The notes under the pieces were generated by a model. The model made no database searches and had not been told where the DNA came from. It saw nothing but the letters and a program-made list of their open reading frames with translations. Below, piece by piece: positions 1-11,010 of a DNA stretch of 64,000 bases (positions are counted from its first letter, which is position 1; each line of letters starts with the position of its first letter). The translations under genes and the position numbers were made by a program. Source of the stretch: Streptomyces sp. NBC_00102 (GTDB lineage: Bacteria > Actinomycetota > Actinomycetes > Streptomycetales > Streptomycetaceae); NCBI RefSeq assembly GCF_026343115.1, contig NZ_JAPEMC010000001.1, positions 2,480,001 through 2,544,000 of the forward strand, given 5' to 3'.

Positions 1-1853
1 ATGCCGTCCTCGACGAAGCACCGCTCGTCGACCGAGAAGTCGACCCGGGCGAGCGGCGCGGCGCTGTAGAGGGTGCTGGCGCGCTGGCCGTAGTCGATGC
101 GCTTGAGGTAGCCGCCCCGGTCGTAGGAGACCGGGGTCTTGAACTTCATGTTCTTGGCGTAGAGGGACTTCTCCTTGTCCCACCACAGGGACATGGCGCT
201 GCCGGAGGTGTCGACGACGTAGTCGAGGTTCCAGCGCCAGCCGCGGGTGCAGAAGGACTTGGCGAAGTCGGCGTCGTAGCAGTCCTCGCCGGGCTGGTTG
301 CCCGAGACGGGCACGGTCAGCACGGAGTTGGTGACCGGGTCGTCGGCGGCGGTGCCGTTGTCGCTCCAGCCGGGGAGCTTGTGCTTGCCGAAGTAGTAGA
401 TCGTGCCGTCGCGGGTGGTGACCTCCCAGTACTCGCCCAGGGAGTCGCCGTTGCCCAGCGAGGTGTCCTTCAGCAGCCGCACCCGCGAGCCGTCACCGTT
501 GGCGGTGACCCACTCGTTGCCGGTCTCGTCGTCGTCCTTGACCAGCTCGGTGGTCGTACCACCCAGGGTCAGGGTCGCGTTCTCCGAGCCGTCGCAGAGG
601 TCGCTCGTCTTGCGCTTGGTGTTGTTGCCGCCCTCGGTGTCGTCACGGCAGGACTTGTACGTCCGCGTGATCGAACCCGGGTTGTAGTCCCAGCCGTCAC
701 CGATCCACGACGCCTGGTTGTTCGTCGCCGACGTACGCCCGTCCACACCCTGCGAGCTGTACCCGAAGGACAGGCTCGGGGCCGGCCCGCCGGGGACGCT
801 GGGCGCCTGGAGGTTGTACGTGTACGAGAACCCGCCCGAGTTACCACCGGCCGACCAGGAACCGGCGCTGGCCAGGGGCGTCGCGGAGAAATCGCCCTTC
901 GCGCCACTGCCCGCCGAGGTCGCCATGAACACCGAAGAGCCCGAGTTGCTGGCCGCGCTCAGCGCAGCCACCCGGGTCAGCGGGGACGACCCGGAGGTCG
1001 GCTTGACGTACAGAGCGGTGGAGACCGTGCCGGTCGAGGTGGCCTCGGCCGTGGTCACCGTGGTGCCGGTGTCCGTCAGGTCCGCGACGTCGAGAGTCGC
1101 CTCGATGCGGCGCTCACCGTCGAGGACGCCGTCACCTTCGACGTCGGTGTCCTGCGGCGCGACGACGTTGGTGGTGTCCACCTCGGTCGGCTCCGCACAG
1201 CCCTCGACATCGGGCGTGGTCAGGAAGCACTCGGGGAACTTGACCAGCTGGAGCCGGTCCGCCCAGTTCGCCCCGTACAGCTCCGCGAAGTCGGTGTAGT
1301 CGATCGCCACCACCGCGTCGCCGGTCGCACCGGCCGGCGGGGTGACCGTGAAGACCAGGCCCTCGACGTCGGCCGCCGAGGACTCGGCCTGGCTCGCCAG
1401 AGCGACCTGCCAGTCACCCTCCAGCGCCGTCGTCTCCGCAGGGGTCGCCTCCGCCGGAGCACCGATCCCGATCGGCAACGTGCTGATCTGCTGCGTCTCC
1501 CCCGGCGCCAGCGCGTCCACCGTCCCGGTCGCCGGCGTCGTGATGCCGGTCCCCTCCGGAGCGGTGATCTTCTTCGGCTCGTAGTCCTCCGCCGGAGGGA
1601 CCTCGGGAGTCGTGAGTTCGGCGAGACCGCCACCGTCCTCACCTGCCACCAGTTCGGCGGCGGGCAGGTCGACGAGGTCGACGCCGGCCCGGTCGTTCGG
1701 GGGCGGCGCGGCGTACGAGGCCGGGAGCATACCGATCGTCACGGCGGTCGCCGCGACGACCACCACACCGACGCGCGCCCGACGCCGACGACGGCGCTGC
1801 TCCTCGGTGCCGGGGAGATACCCCCGGCCACTCCATGAAAGCGATCCCCACAC
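1..1853 (-). CDS. Secreted RHS/YD-repeat family protein, N-terminal part (runs off the left edge)
   Basis: About 617 codons are open on the minus strand with no stop before the window edge, so the C-terminus is missing. Taking the GTG at 1853 as start, residues 20-26 are an Arg-rich cluster. A hydrophobic stretch follows (about 28-48, VGVVVVAATAVTIGM then ASYAAPPP), which fits a Sec signal peptide or anchor. The body is rich in Gly, Thr, Ser and Asp and contains segments such as SLSFGYSSQGVDGRTS, WIGDGWDYNPGS and TIYYFGKHKLPGW. These are typical of the N-terminal beta region of Streptomyces RHS proteins and polymorphic-toxin-like proteins. Another in-frame GTG at 1910 could be the start, so the exact N-terminus is uncertain. 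It is transcribed away from the DNRLRE protein at 2487. DNRLRE and RHS modules occur together in WapA-type wall proteins, so the two may act at the cell surface together; that is inference. No toxin domain can be judged here. Confidence 0.75.
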   Translation of the reverse strand, partial: MWGSLSWSGRGYLPGTEEQRRRRRRARVGVVVVAATAVTIGMLPASYAAPPPNDRAGVDLVDLPAAELVAGEDGGGLAELTTPEVPPAEDYEPKKITAPEGTGITTPATGTVDALAPGETQQISTLPIGIGAPAEATPAETTALEGDWQVALASQAESSAADVEGLVFTVTPPAGATGDAVVAIDYTDFAELYGANWADRLQLVKFPECFLTTPDVEGCAEPTEVDTTNVVAPQDTDVEGDGVLDGERRIEATLDVADLTDTGTTVTTAEATSTGTVSTALYVKPTSGSSPLTRVAALSAASNSGSSVFMATSAGSGAKGDFSATPLASAGSWSAGGNSGGFSYTYNLQAPSVPGGPAPSLSFGYSSQGVDGRTSATNNQASWIGDGWDYNPGSITRTYKSCRDDTEGGNNTKRKTSDLCDGSENATLTLGGTTTELVKDDDETGNEWVTANGDGSRVRLLKDTSLGNGDSLGEYWEVTTRDGTIYYFGKHKLPGWSDNGTAADDPVTNSVLTVPVSGNQPGEDCYDADFAKSFCTRGWRWNLDYVVDTSGSAMSLWWDKEKSLYAKNMKFKTPVSYDRGGYLKRIDYGQRASTLYSAAPLARVDFSVDERCFVEDG

Positions 1854-2407
1854 GACGGCCGCGGCCCCCCACAGTCGATCCCGACCACCGGCCGAACCAT
1901 GCGGAAACACACGGCGCCGAAGGCTAATTGATTCGCCGAATATTCACTCACTCCTTCACAACTCGTCAAACACTTTTCATCGAACGTGACTTCACTCACG
2001 CATTATTTACGTTCAATTTGCACCTATTTTACCAATCGGTGATTAGACGGGAGTTCTCGCCGTTTACATAGAAGTTCATCGGAGATCACCCACCGATTCA
2101 GATCCCTTCACAAAATACGCAACTTGACGAACGAATAATCACGATGTGTCACATTCTGCCTCGATCATTGAACTGCCAGTCCACGGAGGCGTGGACCCGA
2201 TGGGCGATCCATCACGCGGAGCGAGGTACTGACGTGCACCCGACGATCACTCTCACAGGGTGGGCACACCTGTGGATGTCGCGCGTCTCTTCCGGCATGC
2301 TCTTATTCCGCCCTTCTCCGTCGGGGCTGAATTCATTCCCCCTGGCTCATTTTCAGGGGAGGCGGGGGCCGACAGGAAATTTTTCGGCAGGCGTGAGCTC
2401 CGGACGC
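1854..2407. other. Divergent non-coding region between the RHS gene and the DNRLRE gene
   Basis: About 550 bases with no convincing gene. The part from about 1920 to 2160 is clearly richer in A and T than its surroundings (for example attattta, cctattttacc), as expected for promoter DNA serving both divergent genes. No single promoter could be assigned confidently. Short open frames here lack Streptomyces codon bias. Confidence 0.5.
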
Positions 2408-2434
2408 CCGGTAAACGGCTGTGCCGTTTACCGG
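2408..2434 (+). promoter_or_regulatory. Leader hairpin upstream of the DNRLRE gene
   Basis: A perfect 12-bp inverted repeat (CCGGTAAACGGC / GCCGTTTACCGG) surrounds a 3-base TGT loop. It lies 53 bases before the GTG at 2487. It could be an RNA leader hairpin, an attenuator or a dimeric-repressor operator. An ATG inside the palindrome (2421) is in frame with the gene but has no ribosome site, which argues for the later start. Confidence 0.6.
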
Positions 2435-2486
2435 TTGTTCTCGCGGAGCGGCGCCCGCCGTTTTTGGGGGAGGGAATTCAGCCACC

Positions 2487-5400
2487 GTGGAACGTCGTCG
2501 ACCAAGCCGGGCCACCGTCCGGCGCACCGCGGCGGGGGTAGCGGCACTCGTCGCCGCCGGCCTCGGTTTCGCCATGCTCGGGCCCGCCCCCGATGACCCG
2601 GTGCGGCAGTCCGCCACGCCCGTGTCGCCGGCCACCGCCCCGCTCGACGAGAGCGGAGCGCAGAAACAGGCCATCCGCACCGGCAAGCGCGTCGAGGTGA
2701 CCGCCCTGCGCGACGCCACCTCCACCACGTTCGCGCTGCCGAACGGCAGCTTCGAACTCACCGCGAGTGCGGCGCCCGTACGCGCGAAGGTCGACGGCGC
2801 CTGGAAGCCGCTGGACTCCACCCTGGCCCGCACGAAGAACGGCTGGGCGCCGCGCGTCGCGTCGGATCCGGTGGTGTTCTCGGACGGGAGCGGGAGCACC
2901 GGCGGCGCGGCAGGTGGGAGCACCGGCAAGGGCTCGGCCCACACCGCATCGTTCACCGTTACCCGCGGTTCCGGTTCCGGATCCAGCACCCGGGGGCTGA
3001 CCGCCTCGGACTCCGACGACGACACGGGCTACCACGACCTCGTCACCCTGAACTCCGGTGGTCACCTGGTCACCATGGGGTGGCCGGGCGACCTTCCTGA
3101 GCCGGAGATAGACGGCGCCACGGCGCTCTACCGCGGAGTCCTCGACGGTGTGGACCTGCTGCTGACCGCCCGGGACAGCGGCTTCACGCATGTGCTGGTG
3201 GTACGCGACGCGGCCGCGGCTGAGGGCCTTCGCCGCGCCGGACTCTCGTACCGCCTGAGCTCGCCGGACCTCTCCTTCCACCTCGACCCGATAACGCACG
3301 CCGTCACCGCCCTGGACTCCACGGGGGCGGAGCTCGCCGTGTCGCCGACCCCCTATCTCTGGGACTCGGCCGGCCACCCCGCCGTCACCGAGGGCGCCGA
3401 CCCGCAGCCGGCAGAGCCCACCGAGGAACCGGCTCCGGCCTACTCCGAGGAGCCCGGGGAGGAGTTGACGGAAGCTCCGGCCGACTCCGAGGCGCCGGAC
3501 ACCGACGACACGGCCGCTCCCGAGGACGACGGTGTGGCTCCCGAGGACGGCGACGCCACGCCTTCCAACTCGGCCACCCCGGAGCCCGAGGAATCCCTGG
3601 ACGGCTCGGACGCCAGGAGCACCGACGGCATCGAGCAGTCGGTCTACCACTCCGGCGCGGTCACTCCGGCCTCACTGCGCGACGCGATTCCGGCCACCAC
3701 CTTCGCCGAGGTACTCGGCCTGCCCGGCCTCGCGGGGCCGCAGGTCGGTGCGAAGACCGCGCTGGGCAAGGCCGCGCTCACGGGCGAGGGCAGCGGCACC
3801 GCCACGCTGGACATCGTGCCGGACGAATCGTTGCTGACCGACCCGGACACGACCTGGCCGGTCTTCATCGACCCGTCGATCACCGGCAAGACGAAGAACT
3901 GGACGACGACGTACAAGAAGTACCCGACGTCCAGCTTCTACGACGGCGCCAACTACAACACCGGCACCACCGAGGGCCGGGCGGGCTACGAGTCGACCAC
4001 CGGCGGCCTGTCCCGCTCCTTCTTCCGGCTCGGCTGGACGTCCAGCATCAAGGGCGCCACCGTCACCAAGGCCGAGATCCGGCTCATGGAGACCTACGCC
4101 TGGTCGTGCACGGCCCGCGAGATGCAGGTCTGGCACACCGGCGGCATCTCCTCCAAGACCACCTGGAACAACCAGCCGGCCTGGAGCTCGCTGATCGGCG
4201 CCAAGTCCTTCGCCAACGGCTGGAGTTCCGCCTGCCCCGACGCCTACGTGGTGTACGACGGCAAGTCGGTCGCCCAGTCCTCGGCGAACAGTGGAGCCAC
4301 CGAGATCACCATCGGCCTCCAGGCGACCAACGAGGACTCGGCTACCTCGTGGAAGAAGTTCAAGGCCGAGGGCGAGTCCGCCCCCAAGATCACCATCACC
4401 TACAACCGGAAGCCCGCCGAGCCCACCAAGCTCGACATCACCCCCGGTACCGGCTGCGACACCGTCAGCCCGTACCCGTCGATCGGCCTCAGCGACGTGA
4501 CGCTGTCCGCCAAGTCGAGCGACCCGGACGGCGACCTGAAGTACCTCAACTTCGCGGTGTGGCAGTCCGGTAGCACCACCCGGCTCTACGACGGCAACCG
4601 CACCGTCGATTCGACCGGCGCCGCCAGCGTGACCATCGACGGCGCGGACGGCACCGCGAGCGAGTTCACCAACGGCAAGACCTACTTCTGGGCGGTCCGG
4701 GCCCTCGACGCCACCGGTTCCTCCTCCACCTACGGGCCGCCGTCGACGGCCAACTGCGGCCTCGTCTACGACTCCTCGGCACCCAACTCCCCCGACGTCA
4801 CCTCCACCGACTTCCCCGAGGACGACGGCAACGCCTCCACCTGGAGCAAGGTGCCCTTCGGCACGGCCGGCAACTTCACCTTCAGCCCGGCCGGCTCGAC
4901 CGACACGGTGAAGTACATGTACTCCTTCAACAGCACGGCCCTGAACAACTCGGTCACCGTCGCCGCCGGAGCCTCGGCCACCGTCGCGCTCAAGCCGCTG
5001 ACGGCGGGCCCTTCGGTCCTCTACGTGAAGGCCGTCGACAGCGCGGGCAACACCTCGTCCTCACCGACCATGTACGTCCACTACGTCACCCCGCGGGACA
5101 GCAAGGATGCGGCCGGGGACGTCACGGGCGACAAGGCGGCCGACCTGTACCTGCTGGACGGCACCGGTGACCTGCGGCTCTACCCCGCGACCTTCTCCGG
5201 TGACATCCACACCTCGCTCGTCGGCGCGTACAAGCACGGCGTCAGTCTGGAGGACGACCTCGACGAGGACGGCGTCTCCGACTACGGCACCTACTGGCTG
5301 GCCAAGGACGGCAAGCCCGCGCTGATCACACACAACGGGGACTTCCTGCCCGGGGACGGCGTGCAGGACCTCGTCGCGCGGATGCCCGACGGCAAGGTCT

Positions 5401-6008
5401 ACATCTACCGGGGCGACGGCTACGGCAGCGTCGACATCGACCGGCGCACCGAGGTCCGGTTCCCCTCGAACGCTCCCGACCCGTCGACGTTCACGCAGAT
5501 CCTCGCGGCCGGGGACATCACCGGCGACGGACGGCCGGACATGCTCGCGACCGCCGGCGCCACCTTCTGGGCCTTCTCCGGCTACACCGGGGGGACCTTC
5601 CAGACGGCCACCCAACTCGCCGGCGCCTCCTGGGACGTCCGCGATCTCGTCAACATCGGGGACGTGAACAAGGACGGCGCGGCGGACCTGCTCTACCGGA
5701 CCTTCGCCTCCAACCGCCTGCTTCTCCGTCTCGGCAAGCCGGACGGGGCCGGCGGCACCGTCCTGGCGTCCCTGGCCTACGCGGACGCCTCCCTCTCGGG
5801 CGTGGACGCCGAGTACGCCACGGGCTGGAGCGCGACCGCCTATCCGTTGATGACCGGAACCGCGGACGTCAGCCAGGACGGCATCCCCGACATCTGGGCG
5901 CTCGCCGCCGACGGCACGGTGAAGTTCTTCAAGGGCGGCGCCACCACGCTGGGAGCTCCGGTCACGGTGATCAGCGGCGGCTGGTCCGGCAAGAAGGCGA
6001 TGGGATGA
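2487..6008 (+). CDS. Secreted DNRLRE-domain protein with C-terminal FG-GAP/VCBS-like repeats
   Basis: About 1173 residues from the GTG at 2487, which has gggggaggga 12 bases upstream. The N-terminus [12 protein letters not shown] followed by [15 protein letters not shown] is a signal peptide. Residues about 285-390 are low-complexity Pro/Glu/Asp linker. About 455-640 form a DNRLRE domain ([29 protein letters not shown]). About 645-870 are fibronectin-III/Ig-like beta modules. From about 870 to the end are repeated Asp-rich blade motifs ([48 protein letters not shown]), as in FG-GAP beta-propellers with calcium-type DxDxDG loops. It is likely extracellular or wall-bound and may bind polymer or ligand; the role is unknown. 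Its stop overlaps the ATG of the next gene (ATGA), so the two are translationally coupled. Confidence 0.85.
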   Translation: MERRRPSRATVRRTAAGVAALVAAGLGFAMLGPAPDDPVRQSATPVSPATAPLDESGAQKQAIRTGKRVEVTALRDATSTTFALPNGSFELTASAAPVRAKVDGAWKPLDSTLARTKNGWAPRVASDPVVFSDGSGSTGGAAGGSTGKGSAHTASFTVTRGSGSGSSTRGLTASDSDDDTGYHDLVTLNSGGHLVTMGWPGDLPEPEIDGATALYRGVLDGVDLLLTARDSGFTHVLVVRDAAAAEGLRRAGLSYRLSSPDLSFHLDPITHAVTALDSTGAELAVSPTPYLWDSAGHPAVTEGADPQPAEPTEEPAPAYSEEPGEELTEAPADSEAPDTDDTAAPEDDGVAPEDGDATPSNSATPEPEESLDGSDARSTDGIEQSVYHSGAVTPASLRDAIPATTFAEVLGLPGLAGPQVGAKTALGKAALTGEGSGTATLDIVPDESLLTDPDTTWPVFIDPSITGKTKNWTTTYKKYPTSSFYDGANYNTGTTEGRAGYESTTGGLSRSFFRLGWTSSIKGATVTKAEIRLMETYAWSCTAREMQVWHTGGISSKTTWNNQPAWSSLIGAKSFANGWSSACPDAYVVYDGKSVAQSSANSGATEITIGLQATNEDSATSWKKFKAEGESAPKITITYNRKPAEPTKLDITPGTGCDTVSPYPSIGLSDVTLSAKSSDPDGDLKYLNFAVWQSGSTTRLYDGNRTVDSTGAASVTIDGADGTASEFTNGKTYFWAVRALDATGSSSTYGPPSTANCGLVYDSSAPNSPDVTSTDFPEDDGNASTWSKVPFGTAGNFTFSPAGSTDTVKYMYSFNSTALNNSVTVAAGASATVALKPLTAGPSVLYVKAVDSAGNTSSSPTMYVHYVTPRDSKDAAGDVTGDKAADLYLLDGTGDLRLYPATFSGDIHTSLVGAYKHGVSLEDDLDEDGVSDYGTYWLAKDGKPALITHNGDFLPGDGVQDLVARMPDGKVYIYRGDGYGSVDIDRRTEVRFPSNAPDPSTFTQILAAGDITGDGRPDMLATAGATFWAFSGYTGGTFQTATQLAGASWDVRDLVNIGDVNKDGAADLLYRTFASNRLLLRLGKPDGAGGTVLASLAYADASLSGVDAEYATGWSATAYPLMTGTADVSQDGIPDIWALAADGTVKFFKGGATTLGAPVTVISGGWSGKKAMG

Positions 6009-6805
6009 CCCGCCGCATCTCCCCGTCCGGGCGGTACGCGCACACCACCACCACCGCCGCCACCGCCGCCACCGCCCGCAGGATCAGTGCCTGCGCGGTG
6101 TCGGCCGCGGCCCTCGTCCTCGTGTCGGCCTGCTCCGTCTCCGGCAGCGCGGGCGGCGGCGGCAACGGCGGTCTCCAGCGCCTGGGCGCCGCCAGCCCCG
6201 CCCCCACCGACGCCGCCGGTCTCGCCGCGAAGGCGCTGAAGACCGGCAGCGTCCCCGGCGCCACGGTCACCACCCCGACCGGCGCCCGGGCCCCCCGGGC
6301 CAAGGACGTCGCGGCGGACAAGCCGTGCGGGCCCTTGGCCCGCGCGGTCGCCGGGGCGGCCCTCGGCTCCCCGAAGGACACCGTGGTGCGCCGGGTCACC
6401 GGCGACGGCCTCACCACCACCGTCACCCTCAGCGTCTACGAGGACGAGGAGAAGGCCACCGCCGCCCTGACCGCACTCTCCGACGCGGCCGACGCCTGCG
6501 CCCACGGCTTCGCCTTCACGCTCTCCGGCGCGGAGCACCGGGTCACCGCCGCCGCCCGGGAGCTCGCGCCCCAGGGCGCCGACCAGGCGATGGGCTTCGG
6601 TATCACGCAGCGCGTCGGCGGGGCGGACAGTACGGACACGCCCGAGAAGATCGCCGTCATGCGCCGGGGCACCACCGTCGCCCACTTCACCACCACGGCC
6701 ACCGAGGGGACTGCGGGGACCGGAGCCACCAAGGCGGCCGAGACCCCCGAGGACCTCGCCGTACCGCCCGCGGTCGTCGAGGCCCAATCCGTGGCCCTGG
6801 CCTGA
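6005..6805 (+). CDS. Lipoprotein of unknown function coupled to the DNRLRE protein
   Basis: 266 residues. Residues 1-43 are an Arg-containing n-region, a hydrophobic core ([10 protein letters not shown]) and a lipobox ending VSAC, so Cys43 should be lipidated and the mature protein displayed on the outer face of the membrane. A Gly/Ala/Pro spacer follows, then a globular domain (about 95-230) with two Cys residues (KPCGPLAR and DACAHGF) that could form a disulfide. The ATG overlaps the preceding stop by 4 bases, so partnership with the FG-GAP protein is likely. Many Streptomyces lipoproteins look like this, and I recognise no specific function. Confidence 0.75.
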   Translation: MTRRISPSGRYAHTTTTAATAATARRISACAVSAAALVLVSACSVSGSAGGGGNGGLQRLGAASPAPTDAAGLAAKALKTGSVPGATVTTPTGARAPRAKDVAADKPCGPLARAVAGAALGSPKDTVVRRVTGDGLTTTVTLSVYEDEEKATAALTALSDAADACAHGFAFTLSGAEHRVTAAARELAPQGADQAMGFGITQRVGGADSTDTPEKIAVMRRGTTVAHFTTTATEGTAGTGATKAAETPEDLAVPPAVVEAQSVALA

Positions 6806-6978
6806 TCAACGGCCCGACCGCCGCCGGCCTCTCTCTGCGGGCCCGTACCCCACCCGGGTGCGGGCCCGCGGCCGCGTCCGGGCGAGGGCCGCCCCGCGCA
6901 ACCTCCCGCCGCGCAACCCCACGCCCGCGTGAGGGACCCCACCCCCCGCTCCGTTCAAACTCCCGTAACAATGAGTAC

Positions 6979-7974
6979 GTGATCACAACGCCGCCCCGTG
7001 GCAGCCAGCGTCGCACCGAGCACGGGCCGACGCCCTATGTCGACCTCTCGCGCGCCGAGTGGAGTGCCCTCCGCGACAAGACCCCGCTGCCGCTGACCGC
7101 CGAGGAGGTGGAGCGGCTGCGCGGTCTCGGTGACGTCATTGACCTGGACGAGGTGCGCGAGGTCTACCTCCCGCTCTCCCGGCTGCTCAACCTGTACGTG
7201 CAGGCCACCTCGGGCCTGCGCGGCGCCCTGAACACCTTCCTCGGGGACGCGGGGAACGGCCACGGGGCGCAGCGCGGTACCCCGTTCGTCATAGGGGTCG
7301 CGGGGAGCGTGGCGGTCGGCAAGTCGACCAGCGCCCGGTTGCTCCAGGCGCTGCTGGCGCGGTGGCCGGAGCACCCGCGGGTGGAGCTGGTGACCACGGA
7401 CGGGTTCCTGCTGCCGATGAAGGAGCTGCGGGCGCGCGGGCTGACCTCGCGGAAGGGGTTCCCCGAGTCGTACGACCGGCGGGCCCTGACCCGGTTCGTC
7501 GCGGACATCAAGTCGGGCAAGGAGGAGGTCACCGCCCCCGTCTACTCGCACCTGATCTACGACATCGTGCCCGGCGAGCGGCTCACCGTGCGACGCCCGG
7601 ACATCCTGATCGTGGAGGGGCTGAACGTCCTCCAGCCGGCGCTGCCCGGCAGCGACGGGCGCACCAGGGTGGGGCTCGCGGACTACTTCGACTTCAGCGT
7701 GTACGTGGACGCGCGCGCCGAGGACATCGAGAGCTGGTACCTCAACCGGTTCCGCAAGCTCCGCGAGACGGCGTTCCAGGACCCGTCCTCGTACTTCACG
7801 AAGTACACCCAGGTCTCCGAGGAGGAGGCCCTGGAGTACGCGCGCAACACCTGGCGGACCATCAACAAGCCGAACCTGCTGGAGAACGTGGCGCCCACCC
7901 GCAGCCGGGCCACCCTGGTGCTGCGCAAGGGGCCGGACCACAAGGTGCAGCGGCTCTCCCTGCGGAAGCTGTAG
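6979..7974 (+). CDS. coaA: Type I pantothenate kinase
   Basis: 331 residues. It phosphorylates pantothenate with ATP, the first step of coenzyme A synthesis, in the cytoplasm. The Walker A motif is GSVAVGKST (residues 109-117). Other family motifs are [31 protein letters not shown] and [11 protein letters not shown]. The C-terminal part has [11 protein letters not shown] and YFTKYTQ. The GTG at 6979 gives the usual family length; the open frame continues far upstream but with wrong composition. A short ATG frame (6971, MST then stop) overlaps the start and may couple or modulate initiation. It is convergent with glmM, and the two share the terminator at 7988-8017. Confidence 0.95.
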   Translation: MITTPPRGSQRRTEHGPTPYVDLSRAEWSALRDKTPLPLTAEEVERLRGLGDVIDLDEVREVYLPLSRLLNLYVQATSGLRGALNTFLGDAGNGHGAQRGTPFVIGVAGSVAVGKSTSARLLQALLARWPEHPRVELVTTDGFLLPMKELRARGLTSRKGFPESYDRRALTRFVADIKSGKEEVTAPVYSHLIYDIVPGERLTVRRPDILIVEGLNVLQPALPGSDGRTRVGLADYFDFSVYVDARAEDIESWYLNRFRKLRETAFQDPSSYFTKYTQVSEEEALEYARNTWRTINKPNLLENVAPTRSRATLVLRKGPDHKVQRLSLRKL

Positions 7975-7987
7975 AAGACGCAAAAAT

Positions 7988-8017
7988 GCGGGGCGGCCCC
8001 TCATGGAGCCGCCCCGC
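7988..8017 (-). terminator. Terminator between coaA and glmM
   Basis: A 10-bp G+C stem (GCGGGGCGGC / GCCGCCCCGC) with a 10-base loop. Read on the minus strand it is followed by ATTTTTG, the classic U-run, so it should stop glmM transcription. It can also fold for coaA on the other strand. Confidence 0.8.
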
Positions 8018-8053
8018 CGTGACGTCACGCACCTTGACGTACCGTCAAAACAC

Positions 8054-9412
8054 TTAGCCCAGCGCGGACTTCACCACGTCGGCCAACCGGCCCGCGATGG
8101 CCTGGGCCTGGCCGAAGTCGGCGGCCTCGACCATGACGCGTACCAGCGGCTCGGTGCCGGACTTGCGGAGCAGCACCCGGCCGGTGGAGCCGAGTTCGCG
8201 CTCGGCCTCGGCGACGGCGGAGGCCAGTTCGGCGGAGGTGGAGACGCGGGACTTGTCGACGTCGGGGACGTTGACGAGGACCTGCGGCAGGCGCCGCATG
8301 ACGCCCGCGAGCTCGGCGAGGGTGCGGCCGGTGGCGGCGACGCGGGCCGCCAGCATCAGGCCGGTCAGGGTGCCGTCGCCGGTGGTGGCGTGGTCCAGCA
8401 CGATGACGTGCCCGGACTGCTCGCCGCCGAGCGCGTACCCCTCGGCCTTCATGGACTCCAGGACGTACCGGTCGCCGACCGCGGTCTGGACGAGCTCGAT
8501 GCCTTCGCGCTCCATGGCCATCTTGAAGCCGAGGTTCGACATGACCGTGCCGACGACCGTGTTGCCGCGCAGCTGTCCGGCGTCGCGCATCGCGAGGGCG
8601 AGGACGGCGAGGATCTGGTCGCCGTCGATCTCGTTGCCCTGGGCGTCGACGGCGAGGCAGCGGTCGGCGTCGCCGTCGTGCGCGATGCCGAAGTCGGCAC
8701 CGTTCTCGACGACGGCGGCCTGGAGGAGGGTGAGGTGGGTGGAGCCGCAGCCGTCGTTGATGTTGAGACCGTCGGGGTCGGCGCCGATGGTGACGACCTC
8801 CGCGCCGGCCCGGGCGAACGCTTCCGGGGAGACGTACGCGGCGGCACCGTGCGCCTCGTCGAGCACCACCTTGAGGCCGTCGAGCCGGTTCGGCAGGACG
8901 CCGATGAGGTGGGCGACGTACCGCTCGAAGCCCTCGGTGTAGTCGGTGACGCGGCCCACGCCGGCGCCGGTGGGGCGGGCCCAGGGCGCGCCGGTGCGGT
9001 GCTGGTCGTAGACGGTCTCGATGCGGTCCTCCAGCTCGTCGGCGAGCTTGTGGCCGCCGCGCGCGAAGAACTTGATGCCGTTGTCGGGCATGGCGTTGTG
9101 GCTGGCGGAGAGCATCACGCCGATGTCGGCGCCGAGCACGCCGGTGAGGTACGCCACGGCCGGCGTGGGCAGCACACCGACCCGCAGGACGTCGACGCCC
9201 GCGCTGGCGAGGCCCGCCACCACAGCCGCTTCGAGGAACTCTCCGGAGGCCCGGGGATCGCGGCCGACCACGGCCGTGGGGCGGTGCCCCTCGAAGGTGC
9301 CCGCCTCGGCGAGTACGTGCGCCGCCGCGACCGACAGCCCGAGCGCCAGCTCGGCCGTGAGATCCGCGTTGGCGACCCCGCGCACGCCGTCCGTACCGAA
9401 GAGTCGTCCCAC
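8054..9412 (-). CDS. glmM: Phosphoglucosamine mutase
   Basis: 452 residues. It converts glucosamine-6-phosphate to glucosamine-1-phosphate on the way to UDP-GlcNAc for peptidoglycan. Motifs: N-terminal [14 protein letters not shown], the active-site serine loop [13 protein letters not shown], the metal-binding loop DGDADR, sugar-binding GGEQSGH, and the phosphate-binding [12 protein letters not shown] near the C-terminus. The GTG at 9412 has GGAGG six bases upstream and gives the canonical length; in-frame codons further up lack a ribosome site. It lies downstream of rplM-rpsI on the same strand, the usual Streptomyces arrangement. Confidence 0.97.
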   Translation of the reverse strand: MGRLFGTDGVRGVANADLTAELALGLSVAAAHVLAEAGTFEGHRPTAVVGRDPRASGEFLEAAVVAGLASAGVDVLRVGVLPTPAVAYLTGVLGADIGVMLSASHNAMPDNGIKFFARGGHKLADELEDRIETVYDQHRTGAPWARPTGAGVGRVTDYTEGFERYVAHLIGVLPNRLDGLKVVLDEAHGAAAYVSPEAFARAGAEVVTIGADPDGLNINDGCGSTHLTLLQAAVVENGADFGIAHDGDADRCLAVDAQGNEIDGDQILAVLALAMRDAGQLRGNTVVGTVMSNLGFKMAMEREGIELVQTAVGDRYVLESMKAEGYALGGEQSGHVIVLDHATTGDGTLTGLMLAARVAATGRTLAELAGVMRRLPQVLVNVPDVDKSRVSTSAELASAVAEAERELGSTGRVLLRKSGTEPLVRVMVEAADFGQAQAIAGRLADVVKSALG

Positions 9413-9573
9413 TGGTGTCCTCCGAAATGCTCCGACAACCGCAAAAGCACAACAATTAACAACAGGCAAAAGTGTGCAAACCGCAACGCTTCACACCGCG
9501 ACGGATGCGATGCGCCCGGATGCGCCGATGAACGTCTTATGCCGTTATACGCCCGTGAGAGGCGATAAACGAA

Positions 9574-9606
9574 CGCCCCGACAGCACGGTGTGTGCCGCC
9601 GGGGCG
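9574..9606 (-). terminator. Probable rpsI terminator
   Basis: Inverted repeat CGCCCCG / CGGGGCG, with flanking symmetric bases, directly after rpsI and before glmM. It has no U-run, as is common in Streptomyces. It probably separates the rplM-rpsI unit from glmM. Confidence 0.5.
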
Positions 9607-9635
9607 AACGTGTGAAGCAGACGAGCAGGCGGGAT

Positions 9636-10160
9636 TTAGCGCTTGCTGTACTGCGGCGCCTTGCGGGCCTTCTTGAGACCGGCCTTCTTGCGCTCGACCG
9701 CACGGTCGTCGCGGGAGAGGAAGCCGGCCTTCTTGAGGGTGGCGCGGTTGTTGTCCACGTCAGCCTCGTTCAGCGCACGGGCGACGCCGAGGCGCAGGGC
9801 GCCGGCCTGACCCGAGACGCCGCCACCCGAGATGCGGGCGATGACGTCGTAGCGGTTGTCGAGCTCGAGCACCTTGAAGGGCTCGTTGACTTCCTGCTGG
9901 TGCACCTTGTTGGGGAAGTAGTCCTCAAGGGTGCGACCGTTGATCTTCCACTTGCCGGTGCCCGGAACGATCCGGACGCGGGCGATGGCGTTCTTGCGAC
10001 GGCCAAGGCCGGCGGCGGGCTGCGGGTCGCCGAAGCGGCCGGCGAGCGACTCGGAGGTGTACTCACCCTCGACGGGGACCTCGGACTCGAAGGTGGTCAC
10101 CTCGGCGAAGGTCTCCTCGCCCTCGGTGCCCTCGACGGTCTCAACAGTGGTCTCGGCCAC
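9636..10160 (-). CDS. rpsI: 30S ribosomal protein S9 (uS9)
   Basis: 174 residues from a GTG start with AGGAG five bases upstream. The first 40-45 residues are an acidic extension ([14 protein letters not shown]) typical of actinobacterial S9. The S9 core follows ([43 protein letters not shown]). The conserved basic tail ends in YSKR, which reaches the P-site tRNA. It is transcribed with rplM, 44 bases downstream of it. Confidence 0.97.
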   Translation of the reverse strand: MAETTVETVEGTEGEETFAEVTTFESEVPVEGEYTSESLAGRFGDPQPAAGLGRRKNAIARVRIVPGTGKWKINGRTLEDYFPNKVHQQEVNEPFKVLELDNRYDVIARISGGGVSGQAGALRLGVARALNEADVDNNRATLKKAGFLSRDDRAVERKKAGLKKARKAPQYSKR

Positions 10161-10204
10161 GATTCTCCTCAGATCTTTCTTATGGTCTTAGGGGGAGGCC
10201 GGAA

Positions 10205-10648
10205 CTACTGCGCGACCTGGGTGATCTCGAACGGGACCGGCTGCTGCGCAGCGTGCGGGTGCTGGTCGCCCGCGTAGACCTTGAGCTTCGACAGCATCTG
10301 CCGACCCAGGGTGTTCTTGGGGATCATGCCCTTGATGGCCTTCTCGACGGCCTTCTCCGGGTTCTTGGAGAGCAGCTCGTCGTAGCGGACCGAGCGGAGA
10401 CCACCCGGGAAGCCGGAGTGGCGGTACGCCATCTTCTGGGTCTTCTTGTTGCCGGACAGGTGAACCTTGTCGGCGTTGATGATGATGACGAAGTCGCCCA
10501 TGTCCATGTGGGGGGCATAGATCGCCTTGTGCTTGCCTCGGAGGAGGTTCGCGGCCGTGGTGGCCAGACGACCCAGGACGATGTCCTGAGCGTCGATGAC
10601 GTGCCACTGGCGCGTCACATCTCCGGGCTTGGGGCTGTACGTACGCAC
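10205..10648 (-). CDS. rplM: 50S ribosomal protein L13 (uL13)
   Basis: 147 residues, the normal length. It starts [11 protein letters not shown] and carries the L13 signatures [27 protein letters not shown] and [17 protein letters not shown]. It is an early-assembly protein of the large subunit and the first gene of the rplM-rpsI pair. Confidence 0.98.
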   Translation of the reverse strand: MRTYSPKPGDVTRQWHVIDAQDIVLGRLATTAANLLRGKHKAIYAPHMDMGDFVIIINADKVHLSGNKKTQKMAYRHSGFPGGLRSVRYDELLSKNPEKAVEKAIKGMIPKNTLGRQMLSKLKVYAGDQHPHAAQQPVPFEITQVAQ

Positions 10649-11010
10649 GGTCGTAGCCTTCGCTTCTTCAGTGAGTGGAGTCCTGACAAGGCCACCCGGA
10701 CGATTCCACCAGCCTTGGCGGCGCTGCGGGGACGCAACCCGAGTGCCTGCCGCTGGTCATCGGCCCGGTGGACCGGCGTAAGGGCCCCTCGCGTGAGAAC
10801 GACCAAGCCAATACGCATAACAAACCAGAAGACTACCCGGGGCCCCCCGCACGGGTCAAAATGGCCCTCGACCGGCCCCGTCGAACCCCGCGATCGCGGG
10901 GCGGACGCGGGCCCGGCCGCCCCCGCGCCGAACGACGGGAACGGCCGGACGAAGACCGGGAACGGCGGGAACGCCGAACGGCCGGAGACGGGCGCGAGCG
11001 CCTCGGACGG
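10649..11010. other. Gap between the ABC-F gene and rplM
   Basis: About 360 bases without a gene. The part next to rplM must hold its promoter and leader. The A/T-richer stretch near 10800-10840 (aatacgcataacaaacc on the plus strand) is the best place for a minus-strand promoter, but no clear -35/-10 pair stands out. The rest is the 3' flank of the ABC-F gene with the palindrome at 10886. Confidence 0.5.
10886..10901 (-). terminator. Palindrome after the ABC-F gene
   Basis: A perfect 16-base palindrome, CCCCGCGATCGCGGGG, lies about 110 bases downstream of the ABC-F stop. It may be a terminator hairpin, or a protein site because it has no unpaired loop. Confidence 0.4.

Noticed and set aside
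381-1838. Long plus-strand open frame of 485 codons
   Set aside because: It is the shadow of the minus-strand RHS gene: the opposite frame reads recognisable RHS sequence with proper codon bias, while this frame is Arg/Val/Gly-rich and has no domain.
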